From: an uncultured Collinsella sp.
GTDB lineage: Bacteria; Actinomycetota; Coriobacteriia; Coriobacteriales; Coriobacteriaceae
Assembly: GCA_958415525.1 (NCBI GenBank)
Contig: CATYZE010000003.1
Location: forward strand, 62,001-126,000
DNA: 64,000 nucleotides
Direction of reading: 5' to 3'
Part shown: piece after piece, positions 34,733 through 43,911 of the stretch
Numbering within the stretch: position 1 is the stretch's first letter
Layout of the letters: each line of letters opens with the position of its first letter
The notes under the pieces: generated by a model
The model's input: the letters and a program-made list of their open reading frames with translations, nothing else
What the model was told of the DNA's origin: nothing
Database searches by the model: none
Translations under genes and position numbers: made by a program

Positions 34733-35466
34733 TGCAAAAGGCAATCTATACCACCGTCGGGATCGATGAGCTGCTGCCGCATGTGCAGGCGCTCAAGGGT
34801 GCCGGCGCGCGCTTTGTGCAGATGCACGCCGAGCGCTGCGTAGACGACGGTTCGTATCGCCTGGTCTATACGTTTATCAACGTCCGCGCCGCGCAGGAAC
34901 AGATTGCGCAGGACGGTAGCTATGCGATTGAGAATCTGGTGGTCGAGGGTATCGACCAGTACCAAGAGATCCCGTCCATCAGCTCGTACTATCCGGCGGT
35001 GTTCCCGTTTGAGAACGAGGCACATGACCTGTTTGGACTTGCCATCACCGACATGCAGATCGACTTTAAGGGCTTTTTCTACCAGGTCTCGACTGCCGAG
35101 CCCATGAGCGTGATTACGCCCGAGGTGAAGGCTGCGCGCGAGAAGGCCATGAAGGTCCGCGCCGCTGCCGAGGCCAAGGCGCGCAAGGCCGCGGCCGAGA
35201 AGGCTGCCGCTGCCGAGAAGGCCGCCGCTGCTGCGGCTGCTGCAGGGGAGGGTACTGCGAGCGCCGGCGACGCCACGGGCGCCGCCGCTCAGCCCGCTGC
35301 GGCTGCCGGCTCCGATGCTCAGCATGACGAGGCCGCGGCCAAGGCCGCACTTAAAGCCGCCGAGATGGAGGCAAAGCTCGCCGCCATGGATCCCGAGAAA
35401 GCGGCCAAGGTCCGCGCGGCGCTTGCCGCCAAGGCCGCCCGCGACAAGCAGAAAAAGGAGGCGTAA
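34732..35466 (+). CDS. Hydrogenase NuoC-like (EchD/HycE-N) subunit
   Basis: Residues 1 to about 130 resemble the 30-kDa subunit of complex I and EchD, including IPSISSYYPAVFPFENEAHD with the conserved E-x-E-x-x-D-x-F-G pattern that contacts the large subunit. The remaining ~110 residues are an extreme Ala/Lys/Glu-rich tail that should form a long helix or coiled coil; ordinary family members lack it. Its first base is shared with the stop of the small-subunit gene. The large subunit follows five bases later, so the four genes are tightly coupled. Confidence 0.88.
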   Translation: MQKAIYTTVGIDELLPHVQALKGAGARFVQMHAERCVDDGSYRLVYTFINVRAAQEQIAQDGSYAIENLVVEGIDQYQEIPSISSYYPAVFPFENEAHDLFGLAITDMQIDFKGFFYQVSTAEPMSVITPEVKAAREKAMKVRAAAEAKARKAAAEKAAAAEKAAAAAAAAGEGTASAGDATGAAAQPAAAAGSDAQHDEAAAKAALKAAEMEAKLAAMDPEKAAKVRAALAAKAARDKQKKEA

Positions 35467-35471
35467 GGTCC

Positions 35472-36560
35472 ATGGCACATCGCTCCGTTATTCCGTTTGG
35501 CCCGCAGCACCCGGTGCTGCCCGAGCCGCTTCATCTAGACCTGGTGATCGAGGACGATCGCGTCATCGAGGCAATTCCGCAGATCGGCTTTGTGCACCGC
35601 GGGCTCGAGAAGCTCACCGAAAAGCGCGACATGCATCAGTTTGGCTACATCGCCGAGCGCATCTGCGGTATTTGCGCCGTGGGCCACAGCTACGGCTATG
35701 CCAGCGCCTGCGAGCGCATGCTCGACATCGAGGTGCCCGGCCGCGTGCAGTATATTCGCACCATTCTGCACGAGCTTTCGCGCATCCACTCGCATCTGCT
35801 GTGGCTGGGCCTGCTCGCCGACGCCTTTGGTTTTGAGGCGCTGTTCTATCGGTCGTGGACCCTGCGCGAGCAGATTCTCAAGATCTTTGAGAGCACGTGC
35901 GGCGGGCGCGTGATTCTGTCGATTAACGAGATCGGCGGCCTTAAGCACGATATCGAGGACTCCGAGCTGGCGGGCATTGTCCAGACACTCGATGCCATGC
36001 GTCCCGACTACGAGGCTCTGGTGCATACGTTTATGGATGATGCCAGCTGCGGCGAGCGTCTGCATGGCGTGGGCGTGATCAGCAAGAAGGACGCGCTGGA
36101 GCTTTCGATGGGCGGTCCGTTCGGGCGCGCCTCGGGCGTGGACTACGACGTGCGCATGTTCGGCGACGGCGCCTATGCGGATCTGGCTGCGTTTGAGCCC
36201 ATCGTGGCGACCGACGGCGATTGCTACGCTCGCTGCCAGGTGCGTTGCGCCGAGGTCACGCAAGCTATGGACATTATTAAGGAGCTTGTTGGCAAGATTC
36301 CGCACGACGGTATCGGTGGGCGCACCAAGCTCACACCGGCCGACGGCGCGCGCGGCGAAGTTGTGATTGAGCAGCCGCGCGGCGAGGCGTACTACTATGT
36401 GCGCGGCAACGGCACCAAGAACCTGGACCGCTTCCGCGTGCGCACGCCGACGTCGCAGAACCTGGCGGGTCTGACGCATGCGCTGCAGGGCGTGCTCATC
36501 GCCAACGTGCCCATGATTATCCTGACCATCGACCCCTGCATTAGCTGCACGGAAAGGTAG
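35472..36560 (+). CDS. Group 4 [NiFe]-hydrogenase large subunit
   Basis: This is the catalytic subunit holding the Ni-Fe(CN)2CO site. The 362 residues contain the N-terminal RICGICAVGHSYGYA and the C-terminal DPCISCTER, the two CxxC motifs that bind Ni and Fe in hydrogenases. Complex I NuoD lacks them, which makes this a true hydrogenase. The family resembles EchE, HycE and CooH. The chain ends three residues after the last cysteine, so there is no C-terminal peptide for a maturation protease to remove, unlike most [NiFe] large subunits. No hyp maturation genes are in the window. It is the fourth gene of the operon. Confidence 0.93.
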   Translation: MAHRSVIPFGPQHPVLPEPLHLDLVIEDDRVIEAIPQIGFVHRGLEKLTEKRDMHQFGYIAERICGICAVGHSYGYASACERMLDIEVPGRVQYIRTILHELSRIHSHLLWLGLLADAFGFEALFYRSWTLREQILKIFESTCGGRVILSINEIGGLKHDIEDSELAGIVQTLDAMRPDYEALVHTFMDDASCGERLHGVGVISKKDALELSMGGPFGRASGVDYDVRMFGDGAYADLAAFEPIVATDGDCYARCQVRCAEVTQAMDIIKELVGKIPHDGIGGRTKLTPADGARGEVVIEQPRGEAYYYVRGNGTKNLDRFRVRTPTSQNLAGLTHALQGVLIANVPMIILTIDPCISCTER

Positions 36561-36567
36561 GCGCGGC

Positions 36568-36909
36568 ATGAGTTTACTGACATTTGCCAAGACGGCCTTG
36601 GGCTCTATGGTCAAGCAGCCGGTCACGGTGTGCTATCCGCAGGAGAAGCTGGCGGCGCCCGAGCGCTTGCGCGGGCACATCGTCAACGACATGGACGTGT
36701 GCATTTGCTGCGGCATGTGCGCGCGCCGCTGCCCGGCGGGCGCGCTCGCGGTCGATCGCAAGGGAGGAACGTGGTCGATTGACCCGTATGCCTGCGTGGT
36801 GTGTGGCGAATGCATCGAAAGCTGCCCCAAGCACTGCCTGACTATGGACACCGCCCGCACCCCAGTCGCGGCGGACAAGACGCCCACGGTAGAAACCCAG
36901 CCGGAATAG
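36568..36909 (+). CDS. Hydrogenase ferredoxin-like subunit (EchF/HycF)
   Basis: This electron-transfer subunit has 113 residues and two [4Fe-4S] ferredoxin motifs: CICCGMCARRCPAGAL and CVVCGECIESCPKHCL. It probably passes electrons between ferredoxin and the small subunit's cluster. The N-terminus (LLTFAKTALGSMVKQPVT) matches NuoI/EchF-type subunits, and the C-terminus is a short Thr/Pro tail. It ends the operon, with a GC hairpin at 36921-36950 after the stop. Without a formate dehydrogenase in the window, the complex looks like an Ech-type ferredoxin:H+ hydrogenase rather than a complete formate hydrogenlyase. Confidence 0.92.
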   Translation: MSLLTFAKTALGSMVKQPVTVCYPQEKLAAPERLRGHIVNDMDVCICCGMCARRCPAGALAVDRKGGTWSIDPYACVVCGECIESCPKHCLTMDTARTPVAADKTPTVETQPE

Positions 36910-36920
36910 CGCTGAAATAG

Positions 36921-36950
36921 GGCCGGCGGGGCAAAAATGCCCCGCCGGCC
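36921..36950 (+). terminator. Hairpin after hydrogenase operon
   Basis: GGCCGGCGGGGC-AAAAAT-GCCCCGCCGGCC is a perfect 12-bp stem, but no T-run follows. Confidence 0.65.
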
Positions 36951-36983
36951 CCGCGCTTGAGCGCGCGGTCAGGCCGCCGCGAA

Positions 36984-37138
36984 CAAAACTATGCCGGTTT
37001 ACTACGATAAATCGCCAACCTCCAACCACACCGCATTCGGCAAAAACAAAACCGCAGGTAGACGGCTTGCGACTTTGCGAAAAAAAGCGGGTGTGGTCGG
37101 GGATTTCGTTTTTATCATAGTAAACCGGCATAGTTTTG
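36984..37138. repeat. 155-bp structured repeat, copy 2
   Basis: The arms CAAAACTATGCCGGTTTACT and its complement (36984-37004 and 37118-37138) enclose a core that, read on the minus strand, contains CCGTCTACCTGCGGTTTT. The length is the same as copy 1 at 8289-8443. The inner parts of the arms differ between copies yet pair within each copy. Confidence 0.85.
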
Positions 37139-37177
37139 AAATGGTGCCGTATTGGTAGCAGCCCCTGATCCCCCCCC

Positions 37178-37198
37178 GGGGACGGAGGAAAACGGATC
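37178..37198 (+). repeat. 21-bp repeat, copy 3
   Basis: The sequence is GGGGACGGAGGAAAACGGAT plus a C, 39 bp past structured repeat copy 2. The other copies are at 8492 and 8742 in the opposite orientation. Confidence 0.65.
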
Positions 37199-37381
37199 TT
37201 TTTGGCTCGTCGATCTCGAGTCGCACCCGTTTTCCTGCGAAAACCCTCGTGTCTCAACTTTGTTGAGACATTTGTCTCACGCCCAAAATCGAATCTGGAA
37301 CATGTGTCACCTGCCCTAATTGTGTCTCATTCCGTAACTTTAGGCTGATGCAAGGTCTGATCCTGCGAGAAGGGAGACACG

Positions 37382-40300
37382 ATGGGTAAGTACACGAGGG
37401 GTCTCTTGGCGGTGATACTTGCCGTAGTGCTGGTATTGCCAGCCGCAGCATTTGCCATGCTGCCCGAGGCCAACGCCAGGTCCAGCACAGGAATGGACGG
37501 ACCGACAGTGAGCGGAACGGTCGTCGACCCCGACACCAGCGGACGCTGGGAAAAATGGGCTGCCGGCCACAGCGGTAATAAAGTTACGACCCAAAACGTC
37601 GGCCGAATCTGGACCGACAAGACGGTCAAGGCAACCGGAAAAGACGAAGCGTCAGACTTTTTGACTACGCTTTCGGCGATGTCCTCGACATCTAATTCGA
37701 CCGTGACGGTCACCACACCACTCGACATTGTGATGGTGCTGGATGCCTCTGGCTCGATGGATGATCATATGGGCGGAGGCGACAAGACCAAGCGTATTGA
37801 TGCGCTGAAGAACGCTGCGAATAGCTTTATCGATACCATCGCCAAGCAAAACGAGAGCATCGAGGGCGTCGATAAGCAGCATAGGGTTGCCATCGTTAAG
37901 TTCGCGGGCAATAAGACCGACGAGGTCGGCAATGCTATTTATCGTGACGGAGGGTACTCATACAATTACACACAGGTAATGAAAGAGCTGACCTATTGTT
38001 CCGGCAGCAATGCGAATGACCTCAAGAACAATACAATTAATAAAATTCAGCCTGCCGGTGCCACGCGCGCCGACTATGGTTTGCAGCTGGCCGCGAAGAC
38101 GCTCGCTTCTGGCCGCGCGGACGCCAAGAAGATCGTTGTGTTCTTTACCGACGGTACTCCAACGAGCCAAAGTAAGTTCGATTCTACAGTCGCCAACGCT
38201 GCTGTGACGGCTGCCAAGGAGATGAAGGACGGCAAAGCTACCGTCTATACCATCGGCATCTTTGATGGCGCGGATCCCAAAGCCAGTGTCGAAAAATCAA
38301 CTACAAGCCAAGAGAATAAGTTCATGCAGGCCGTGTCGAGCAACTACCCCAATGCTACGGCATGGAACACTCACGGCACACGTGCGGATAATTCCGACTA
38401 CTATAAGTCGGCGACCAATGCCGACGAGCTCAAGAAGGTCTTCGACGACATTTCAAAGGCCATTACGTCTGAAGCACCTCATCCGACCAAAATCCCTACG
38501 GGTTACGACGCGAACAAGTCCGGCTATGTTACGTTTACCGACGAGCTGGGCGACTTTATGCAGGTCGACGGCTTTACCGAAGCCATCATCAACGGTACGT
38601 CGTTTACCAAGACGAGCGAGACGTTCAACAAGGAAACCAATACCGACACCTATGAGTTTTCCGGCAAGGCAAAAGACCTGCTCATTACCGTGCAGCGTGC
38701 CGGTGACGATAATCCCCAGAAGGGCGATATCGTAACGGTCAGCATCCCTGCGTCGTTGATTCCGCAGAGCCACTTTAAGAACGAAGACGGCAAGCTCTCG
38801 GTCGACAGCGCTCAGCCTATCCGCGTGAAGTACGCTTCGAGCGTGAAGAAAGCTGCGCTCGACAACCTGTTTACGCCCGAGAAAGTAACGGGGCTCAAGG
38901 ATTACATCAAGAACAATACGACTGTTGCCAACGGCGCCAAGACCGTGAATTTCTACGCGAACAAGTGGAGCCGCGGCGAGCTGGGTGATACGGTTGCGAC
39001 CTTTGAGCCAGCCGACACCAACCGCTACTACTACTTCCAGAAGCAGACTCCTATTTACACGGATAAGGACTGTAAGCAGCCTGCAAAGAATTCGCTGACA
39101 GATACTGGCACCTATTACTACAAGGATGAGTTTGAGGAGCAGGGCGAGAACAGCGAGGCCAAGCGCGCCACCGACATCATTGAGTTTATCGGCGGCGACG
39201 CTGCGAAGTTCGACGGCGCTATTGTTGCTGACAAGGACGGTAACCTGTCGTTTAGCATCGGAACCGCGCGCCTAGCGTTTATTGACGAGCTCCATACCAC
39301 CAAGGAGAGCGTGGGCGGCAACAACACTGGTACCGCGACTGACGTTCTCAACCCCAAGTGGAACAACATGTCCGCCAAGGCCGCCGCGACGCACGTCAAC
39401 TCCTACCTGGGCAACAACGGCAAGATCAGCTATAAGTACGACATGACGCCGGCAACGGTGGACACCAAGGCGAGCTTTGGCTTGACCAAGGTGCTCGTGG
39501 GCCGCGACTGGACGAAGGAGGACAAGTTTGAGTTTGGGCTGACGTCCGAGGGCAACGCCCCGATGCCCGAGTCCGCGACTGCGACCGTGTTTGCGTCCGT
39601 GACCAAGGACGATCTGAATGACAAGGGCAAGGCGGCCATTAACTTCGGTACGATCGAATACGCCGCACCTGGAACGTATGTCTACAAGGTCAGCGAGAAG
39701 AACGCTGGGACCACGGTTGACGGCGTTGCCTACAGCAAGAACGTCGCGGAGATCACCGTGACGGTGACGCCCAACAAGAAGGGCGAGCTCAGCGCTGACG
39801 TGAAGGTGACTTGGAGCGAAGCAGGCGAGAACGAGTTCAAGAACGTTTACACTGCGGAGCCTGTTGAGTCCAGCGTTACCGACAAGATTGACGTGACCAA
39901 GTCCCTGACCGGGCGCGATCTTGCGGCCGGCGAGTTCAGCTTTGAGCTGCTCGAAGTCGTGGACAAGGAAGATAAGCCTGTCGAGACCGTTACAAACGAT
40001 GCCAACGGCAAGGTGACGTTCAGCGCCATCAAGTACACCGAGATCGGCCAGCATACCTACAAGCTGCGCGAGGTTCCGGGCGACGCCGGTGGCATAACCT
40101 ACGACGGCACGACCTACATCATCGTGACGACCATCAGCGATAACGGCAAGGGCCAGCTGGTTGCCACGCACGAGGTGAAGGGTGCCGAGGATCCCAAGAG
40201 CATCGAGTTCAAGAACGCTTACACCACGAATGCCGCCGAGGCATCGCTTGTGGGTATCAAGAACCTGCAGGCCGTCGACGGCCTGACCCCGGCTGACATC

Positions 40301-43300
40301 GCCGGCAAGTTCACCTTTACCGTGACCGGCGAAGAGGGTGCACCCATGCCCGTGAACGCGAGCGTGCACAACGGCGCCGACGGCAAGGTCGACTTTGGCA
40401 AGATCACCTTTACGCTCGACGGCCTTAACAAGGCTCTGGGCGAGAAGCCCGAGAAGCGCGAGCACACCTTTACCTACACCGTGACCGAGTCCGGCGAGGT
40501 CGCTGGCGTGACCAACGACGCCAAGCCGTCGCGCGAGGTTTCCTTCACCGTGACCGATGACGGCAAGGGCAATCTGCGCGTGTCCCGCAAGCCGGACGGC
40601 AACGCGGCCTTCACGTTCACTAATACCTATAACGTGACGCCTGACAAGTTCAGCGTCACCGACCAGATCACCGCGACCAAGTCCCTGACCGGGCGCACGC
40701 TTGCCGCCGGCGAGTTCTCCTTCGAGCTGGTCGAGGGCGACAAGGTCGTCGCCAGGGGCACCAATGCCGCCGATGGCACGATCACCATGGACAAGGTCAC
40801 CTACGACAAGCCCGGCAAGCATACCTACACGCTGCGCGAGGTCAACGGCGGAACCACCAGCAAGGGCATCACCTACAGTGACGCCAAGTTCACCATCGAG
40901 ACCACCATTACCGACAACGGCGACGGCACCCTCAGCGCTACGCACGAGCTGAAGGGCGACAAGCCTGCGACCTTCGAGAACACCTACAGCGTGACCCCGA
41001 CCTATGCAGACCTCGACTTTGACCTGAGCAAGGCCATCGACGGCCGCGACTGGACGGATGGGGACGAGTTCAGCTTTACCATCACTTCTCCTGACGGCGC
41101 CCCGCTGCCCGATCCCGCAACCGTGACCGTGAACAAGCACGATGCGAAGGACGGCATCGCTGCCATCAAGTTCGGCAAGATTCACTACACGGCTGCCGGA
41201 ACCTACAAGTACGAGATCCGCGAGAACGCGGGTAGCACGGTCGGCATGACGTATGATACTCATGTCGCGACCGCCGAAGTGACCGTGACCGAGAACGGCG
41301 AGGGCAACCTGAAAGCCAACGTCACCAAGAAGGAAAACGGACGCTTTACTAACAAGTACCGCACTGAGCTCGATTACGTCGCGGCCGGCGGTCTGTGGCT
41401 CAGCAAGTATCTGGACGGCCGCCCCATGACCGAGGGCCAGTTCACCTTTACCGTGACACCCGCTGACGACGCGTCGGCTAGCGCGCTCGGTCTGCTGCCC
41501 GGAGCCAACAACTTCAAGTCTCCTGCAGCGGCAGAGACAACAGTCGGCCTGATCGACATCTTGGCTGGTCATGAGGTTACATTTACGCAGGCTGACGCCG
41601 GCAAGACCTTCAAGTACACCGTGGCCGAGAAGAACGACCACCAGCCCGGTTACACCTACGATGACGCCGTGCGCACCGTGACGATCGCCATCGCCGACGA
41701 CACCGCCGGTACGCTCACTGCCACGACGACCGTCTCCGGTGGTCCCGAGGGCACGCATGAGACGGTCCACAAGAGCGGCGAGAACAAGGTCGAGAAGGCC
41801 CTGGTGCCGTTCCACAACAGCTACAGCGCGACGACCAACACGCCTGGTGGCACCGCTGCTCAGGTTGTCGCAACTAAGACCCTGACCGGTCGCCCGATGG
41901 TCGATGGCGAGTTCTGGTTTGGTATCGCCTATCAGGGCGAGCTTGTGGAATACAAAAACCTCAAGCCCAACATCGGCGGGCACGTGAGCTTTGATGTGCT
42001 GCACTATGACACCAAGATGCTTGCTAATCTTGCGGCGGCTGGGCTTGCCCATCGTACCGATAAGGACGGCAAACTTGCTTGGACCATTAACTACACGGCC
42101 TACGAAGATTTATTCGGGCTGCCGAATGGCGTTTCCGCTACAACGTGGAGCTTTGGCTTTAAGGTTATCGTCGTCGACAACGGTGACGGTACCCTGACGG
42201 CAACGGTCGACTACGGTGGCGTTGAGCCCTTGTTCGAGAACGTCTATGGCGCCGATGCTGTTAACGCCGCGCTTGCCGGCACCAAGAAGCTCCAGGCTGC
42301 CGAGGGCCTGACCCCGGCCGACATCACGGGTAAGTTCACCTTTACCGTGACCGCCGACGAGGCGGGTGCCCCGATGCCCGAGCACGCGACCGCAACCAAC
42401 GACGCGGCCGGCAACGTGGACTTTGGCAAGATCCACTTTACGCTTGAGGACCTCAACCGCGCCCTGGGCGTGACGGACGACGCAACCGACGAGGCCGAAG
42501 CCGATGAAGCCGAAGCCGATGAGGCGAATGCCGATGAGGCAAAGACCGACGAGGCCGACGTTGACGTTAACGCTGATGAATCCGAGGACGAGAACGAGCC
42601 TGCCGCCGCTACTCCGCGCTCGCACACCTTTACCTACACGGTGACCGAGTCCGGTAGCGTCCCTGGCGTGACCAACGACGCCAACGCCACGCGCAAGGTT
42701 TCCTACACCGTGACTGACGACAATGCCGGACATCTGAGCGTCGTGCGCGAGGGCGACGACGGTGCGGCCTTCACGTTCACCAACACCTACAGCGTGACGC
42801 CCACCGATTCTGTGGTGACCGATCAGGTCAAGACCGTCAAGCGCCTGACCGGACGCGACCTTGCAGCTGGAGAGTTCACGTTTGAGCTGCTCGAGGACGG
42901 CGTGACTGTCGCGAGCGGCACCAACGACGCCAACGGTACCGTCACGCTGAGCCCGACCCACTACGAGGCACCCGGCACGCACACGTACACGCTGCGCGAG
43001 GCTTGCCCCAACGCGCTCGGCCTGTACAAGGGCGTCACCTATGATGGCGCGACCTACACCGTCGTGACCACCGTCTCCGACAACGGCGACGGCACGCTGA
43101 CCGCGACGCACAAGCTCGATGGAACCGCCGAGTCGGCTGGCTTTACCAACAAGTATCACGCCATGCCCACGCAGGTTTCCATCGGCGCCATCAAGGTGCT
43201 CGAGGGCCGCGAGCTCAAGAAGGACGAGTTTAGCTTTAAGCTCGTTGGCGAGGACGTCGAGTCCACCGTCACCAACGATGCCGACGGCAAGATCAACTTC

Positions 43301-43690
43301 GACAAGTTCGAGTACGACGAGCCTGGTACGTACGTCTACACCATCAGCGAGGTCAAGGGCGACGAGGCCGGCATGACCTACGACAAGTCCGTCTTTACCG
43401 CGACCGTCAACGTGGTCGATGACGGCGAGGGCAACCTCAAGGCGAGCGTCGCCTATACCAAGGGCGACAAGAGCGTCGAGGGCATCGTGTTCAACAACAC
43501 GTACAAGAAGCCCGAAACGCCCGTGCCGACGCCCGACCCCGGTACGTCCAAGACCGTGACGAACATCGTCAAGACGGTCAAGGGCTTCCTGCCCACCACG
43601 GGTGACCAGCAGGCAGCCGCGCTCCTCATGGCGTTTGTCGTCGCCATGTCCGGCGTCGGTGCCCTGATCTGGGGCATCCGTAAGCGCTAG
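37382..43690 (+). CDS. LPXTG surface protein: VWA domain plus pilin isopeptide repeats
   Basis: This is a giant cell-wall-anchored protein of 2102 residues. It has a signal peptide (1-33, ending near EANARS) and a von Willebrand A domain with the metal-site motif DASGSMD (about 119-330). About ten tandem domains of the Spy0128/FctA pilin-isopeptide type run from about 690 to 2050, each with T-K-x-L-x-G-R, a Y-T-L-R-E-like strand and a closing F-x-N-x-Y. The C-terminus has the sortase motif LPTTGD, a membrane helix and RKR. Domains 3-4 and 8-9 are near copies. An acidic DEA-rich insert lies in domain 8 (about 1700-1740). It is probably an adhesin or pilus tip; no sortase gene is in the window. 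Confidence 0.92.
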   Translation: MGKYTRGLLAVILAVVLVLPAAAFAMLPEANARSSTGMDGPTVSGTVVDPDTSGRWEKWAAGHSGNKVTTQNVGRIWTDKTVKATGKDEASDFLTTLSAMSSTSNSTVTVTTPLDIVMVLDASGSMDDHMGGGDKTKRIDALKNAANSFIDTIAKQNESIEGVDKQHRVAIVKFAGNKTDEVGNAIYRDGGYSYNYTQVMKELTYCSGSNANDLKNNTINKIQPAGATRADYGLQLAAKTLASGRADAKKIVVFFTDGTPTSQSKFDSTVANAAVTAAKEMKDGKATVYTIGIFDGADPKASVEKSTTSQENKFMQAVSSNYPNATAWNTHGTRADNSDYYKSATNADELKKVFDDISKAITSEAPHPTKIPTGYDANKSGYVTFTDELGDFMQVDGFTEAIINGTSFTKTSETFNKETNTDTYEFSGKAKDLLITVQRAGDDNPQKGDIVTVSIPASLIPQSHFKNEDGKLSVDSAQPIRVKYASSVKKAALDNLFTPEKVTGLKDYIKNNTTVANGAKTVNFYANKWSRGELGDTVATFEPADTNRYYYFQKQTPIYTDKDCKQPAKNSLTDTGTYYYKDEFEEQGENSEAKRATDIIEFIGGDAAKFDGAIVADKDGNLSFSIGTARLAFIDELHTTKESVGGNNTGTATDVLNPKWNNMSAKAAATHVNSYLGNNGKISYKYDMTPATVDTKASFGLTKVLVGRDWTKEDKFEFGLTSEGNAPMPESATATVFASVTKDDLNDKGKAAINFGTIEYAAPGTYVYKVSEKNAGTTVDGVAYSKNVAEITVTVTPNKKGELSADVKVTWSEAGENEFKNVYTAEPVESSVTDKIDVTKSLTGRDLAAGEFSFELLEVVDKEDKPVETVTNDANGKVTFSAIKYTEIGQHTYKLREVPGDAGGITYDGTTYIIVTTISDNGKGQLVATHEVKGAEDPKSIEFKNAYTTNAAEASLVGIKNLQAVDGLTPADIAGKFTFTVTGEEGAPMPVNASVHNGADGKVDFGKITFTLDGLNKALGEKPEKREHTFTYTVTESGEVAGVTNDAKPSREVSFTVTDDGKGNLRVSRKPDGNAAFTFTNTYNVTPDKFSVTDQITATKSLTGRTLAAGEFSFELVEGDKVVARGTNAADGTITMDKVTYDKPGKHTYTLREVNGGTTSKGITYSDAKFTIETTITDNGDGTLSATHELKGDKPATFENTYSVTPTYADLDFDLSKAIDGRDWTDGDEFSFTITSPDGAPLPDPATVTVNKHDAKDGIAAIKFGKIHYTAAGTYKYEIRENAGSTVGMTYDTHVATAEVTVTENGEGNLKANVTKKENGRFTNKYRTELDYVAAGGLWLSKYLDGRPMTEGQFTFTVTPADDASASALGLLPGANNFKSPAAAETTVGLIDILAGHEVTFTQADAGKTFKYTVAEKNDHQPGYTYDDAVRTVTIAIADDTAGTLTATTTVSGGPEGTHETVHKSGENKVEKALVPFHNSYSATTNTPGGTAAQVVATKTLTGRPMVDGEFWFGIAYQGELVEYKNLKPNIGGHVSFDVLHYDTKMLANLAAAGLAHRTDKDGKLAWTINYTAYEDLFGLPNGVSATTWSFGFKVIVVDNGDGTLTATVDYGGVEPLFENVYGADAVNAALAGTKKLQAAEGLTPADITGKFTFTVTADEAGAPMPEHATATNDAAGNVDFGKIHFTLEDLNRALGVTDDATDEAEADEAEADEANADEAKTDEADVDVNADESEDENEPAAATPRSHTFTYTVTESGSVPGVTNDANATRKVSYTVTDDNAGHLSVVREGDDGAAFTFTNTYSVTPTDSVVTDQVKTVKRLTGRDLAAGEFTFELLEDGVTVASGTNDANGTVTLSPTHYEAPGTHTYTLREACPNALGLYKGVTYDGATYTVVTTVSDNGDGTLTATHKLDGTAESAGFTNKYHAMPTQVSIGAIKVLEGRELKKDEFSFKLVGEDVESTVTNDADGKINFDKFEYDEPGTYVYTISEVKGDEAGMTYDKSVFTATVNVVDDGEGNLKASVAYTKGDKSVEGIVFNNTYKKPETPVPTPDPGTSKTVTNIVKTVKGFLPTTGDQQAAALLMAFVVAMSGVGALIWGIRKR

Positions 43691-43703
43691 GCAAACTGAC
43701 AGC

Positions 43704-43726
43704 GCCCGGGGCCAAGGGCCCCGGGC
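43704..43726 (+). terminator. Hairpin after surface protein
   Basis: GCCCGGGGCC-AAG-GGCCCCGGGC forms a strong stem just past the stop codon; no clear T-run follows. Confidence 0.6.
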
Positions 43727-43768
43727 CGCTGGCGGGGAGCCAAAAACATAGCCCCCACCCCACCCCCA

Positions 43769-43803
43769 GCCGCCACGGAGGCATCTCCCTCCTCCGTGGC
43801 GGC
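43769..43803 (+). terminator. Second hairpin after surface protein
   Basis: GCCGCCACGGAGG and CCTCCGTGGCGGC form a perfect stem followed by ACTTTTGTG. It may work as the main terminator. Confidence 0.7.
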
Positions 43804-43825
43804 ACTTTTGTGCGACTGCTCTATA

Positions 43826-43892
43826 AGTTGCGGTGAAAAACGGACTGGTTGGCGGCCCGAGGGGGCACAGCAGTCCGTATTTCACCGCAACT
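43826..43892. repeat. 67-bp inverted repeat between convergent genes
   Basis: The arms AGTTGCGGTGAAAAACGGAC (extended by TG) and their complement at 43871-43892 pair with a single mismatch over 22 bp. It lies between the surface-protein gene and the response regulator. Confidence 0.8.
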
Positions 43893-43911
43893 GAGTCGCC
43901 GATTCTTTGAG

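Larger units (their letters stand above)
36910..37381. other. Gene-free stretch with repeats
   Basis: These 472 bp between the hydrogenase operon and the surface-protein gene hold a GC hairpin, structured repeat copy 2 (36984-37138), a 21-bp repeat (37178-37198) and a small GTCTCAAC/GTTGAGAC hairpin at 37251-37269. The promoter of the surface protein probably lies in 37200-37360. Confidence 0.75.

Noticed and set aside
31223..36909. Respiratory complex I fragment
   Set aside because: The large subunit has both Ni-binding CxxC motifs, which NuoD lacks, so the operon is a hydrogenase.
39272..42052. Very long minus-strand open frame (over 900 codons) opposite the surface-protein gene
   Set aside because: It is the shadow of GC-rich plus-strand codons. 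It has no ribosome site or recognisable domain, while the plus-strand frame encodes clear pilin repeats.
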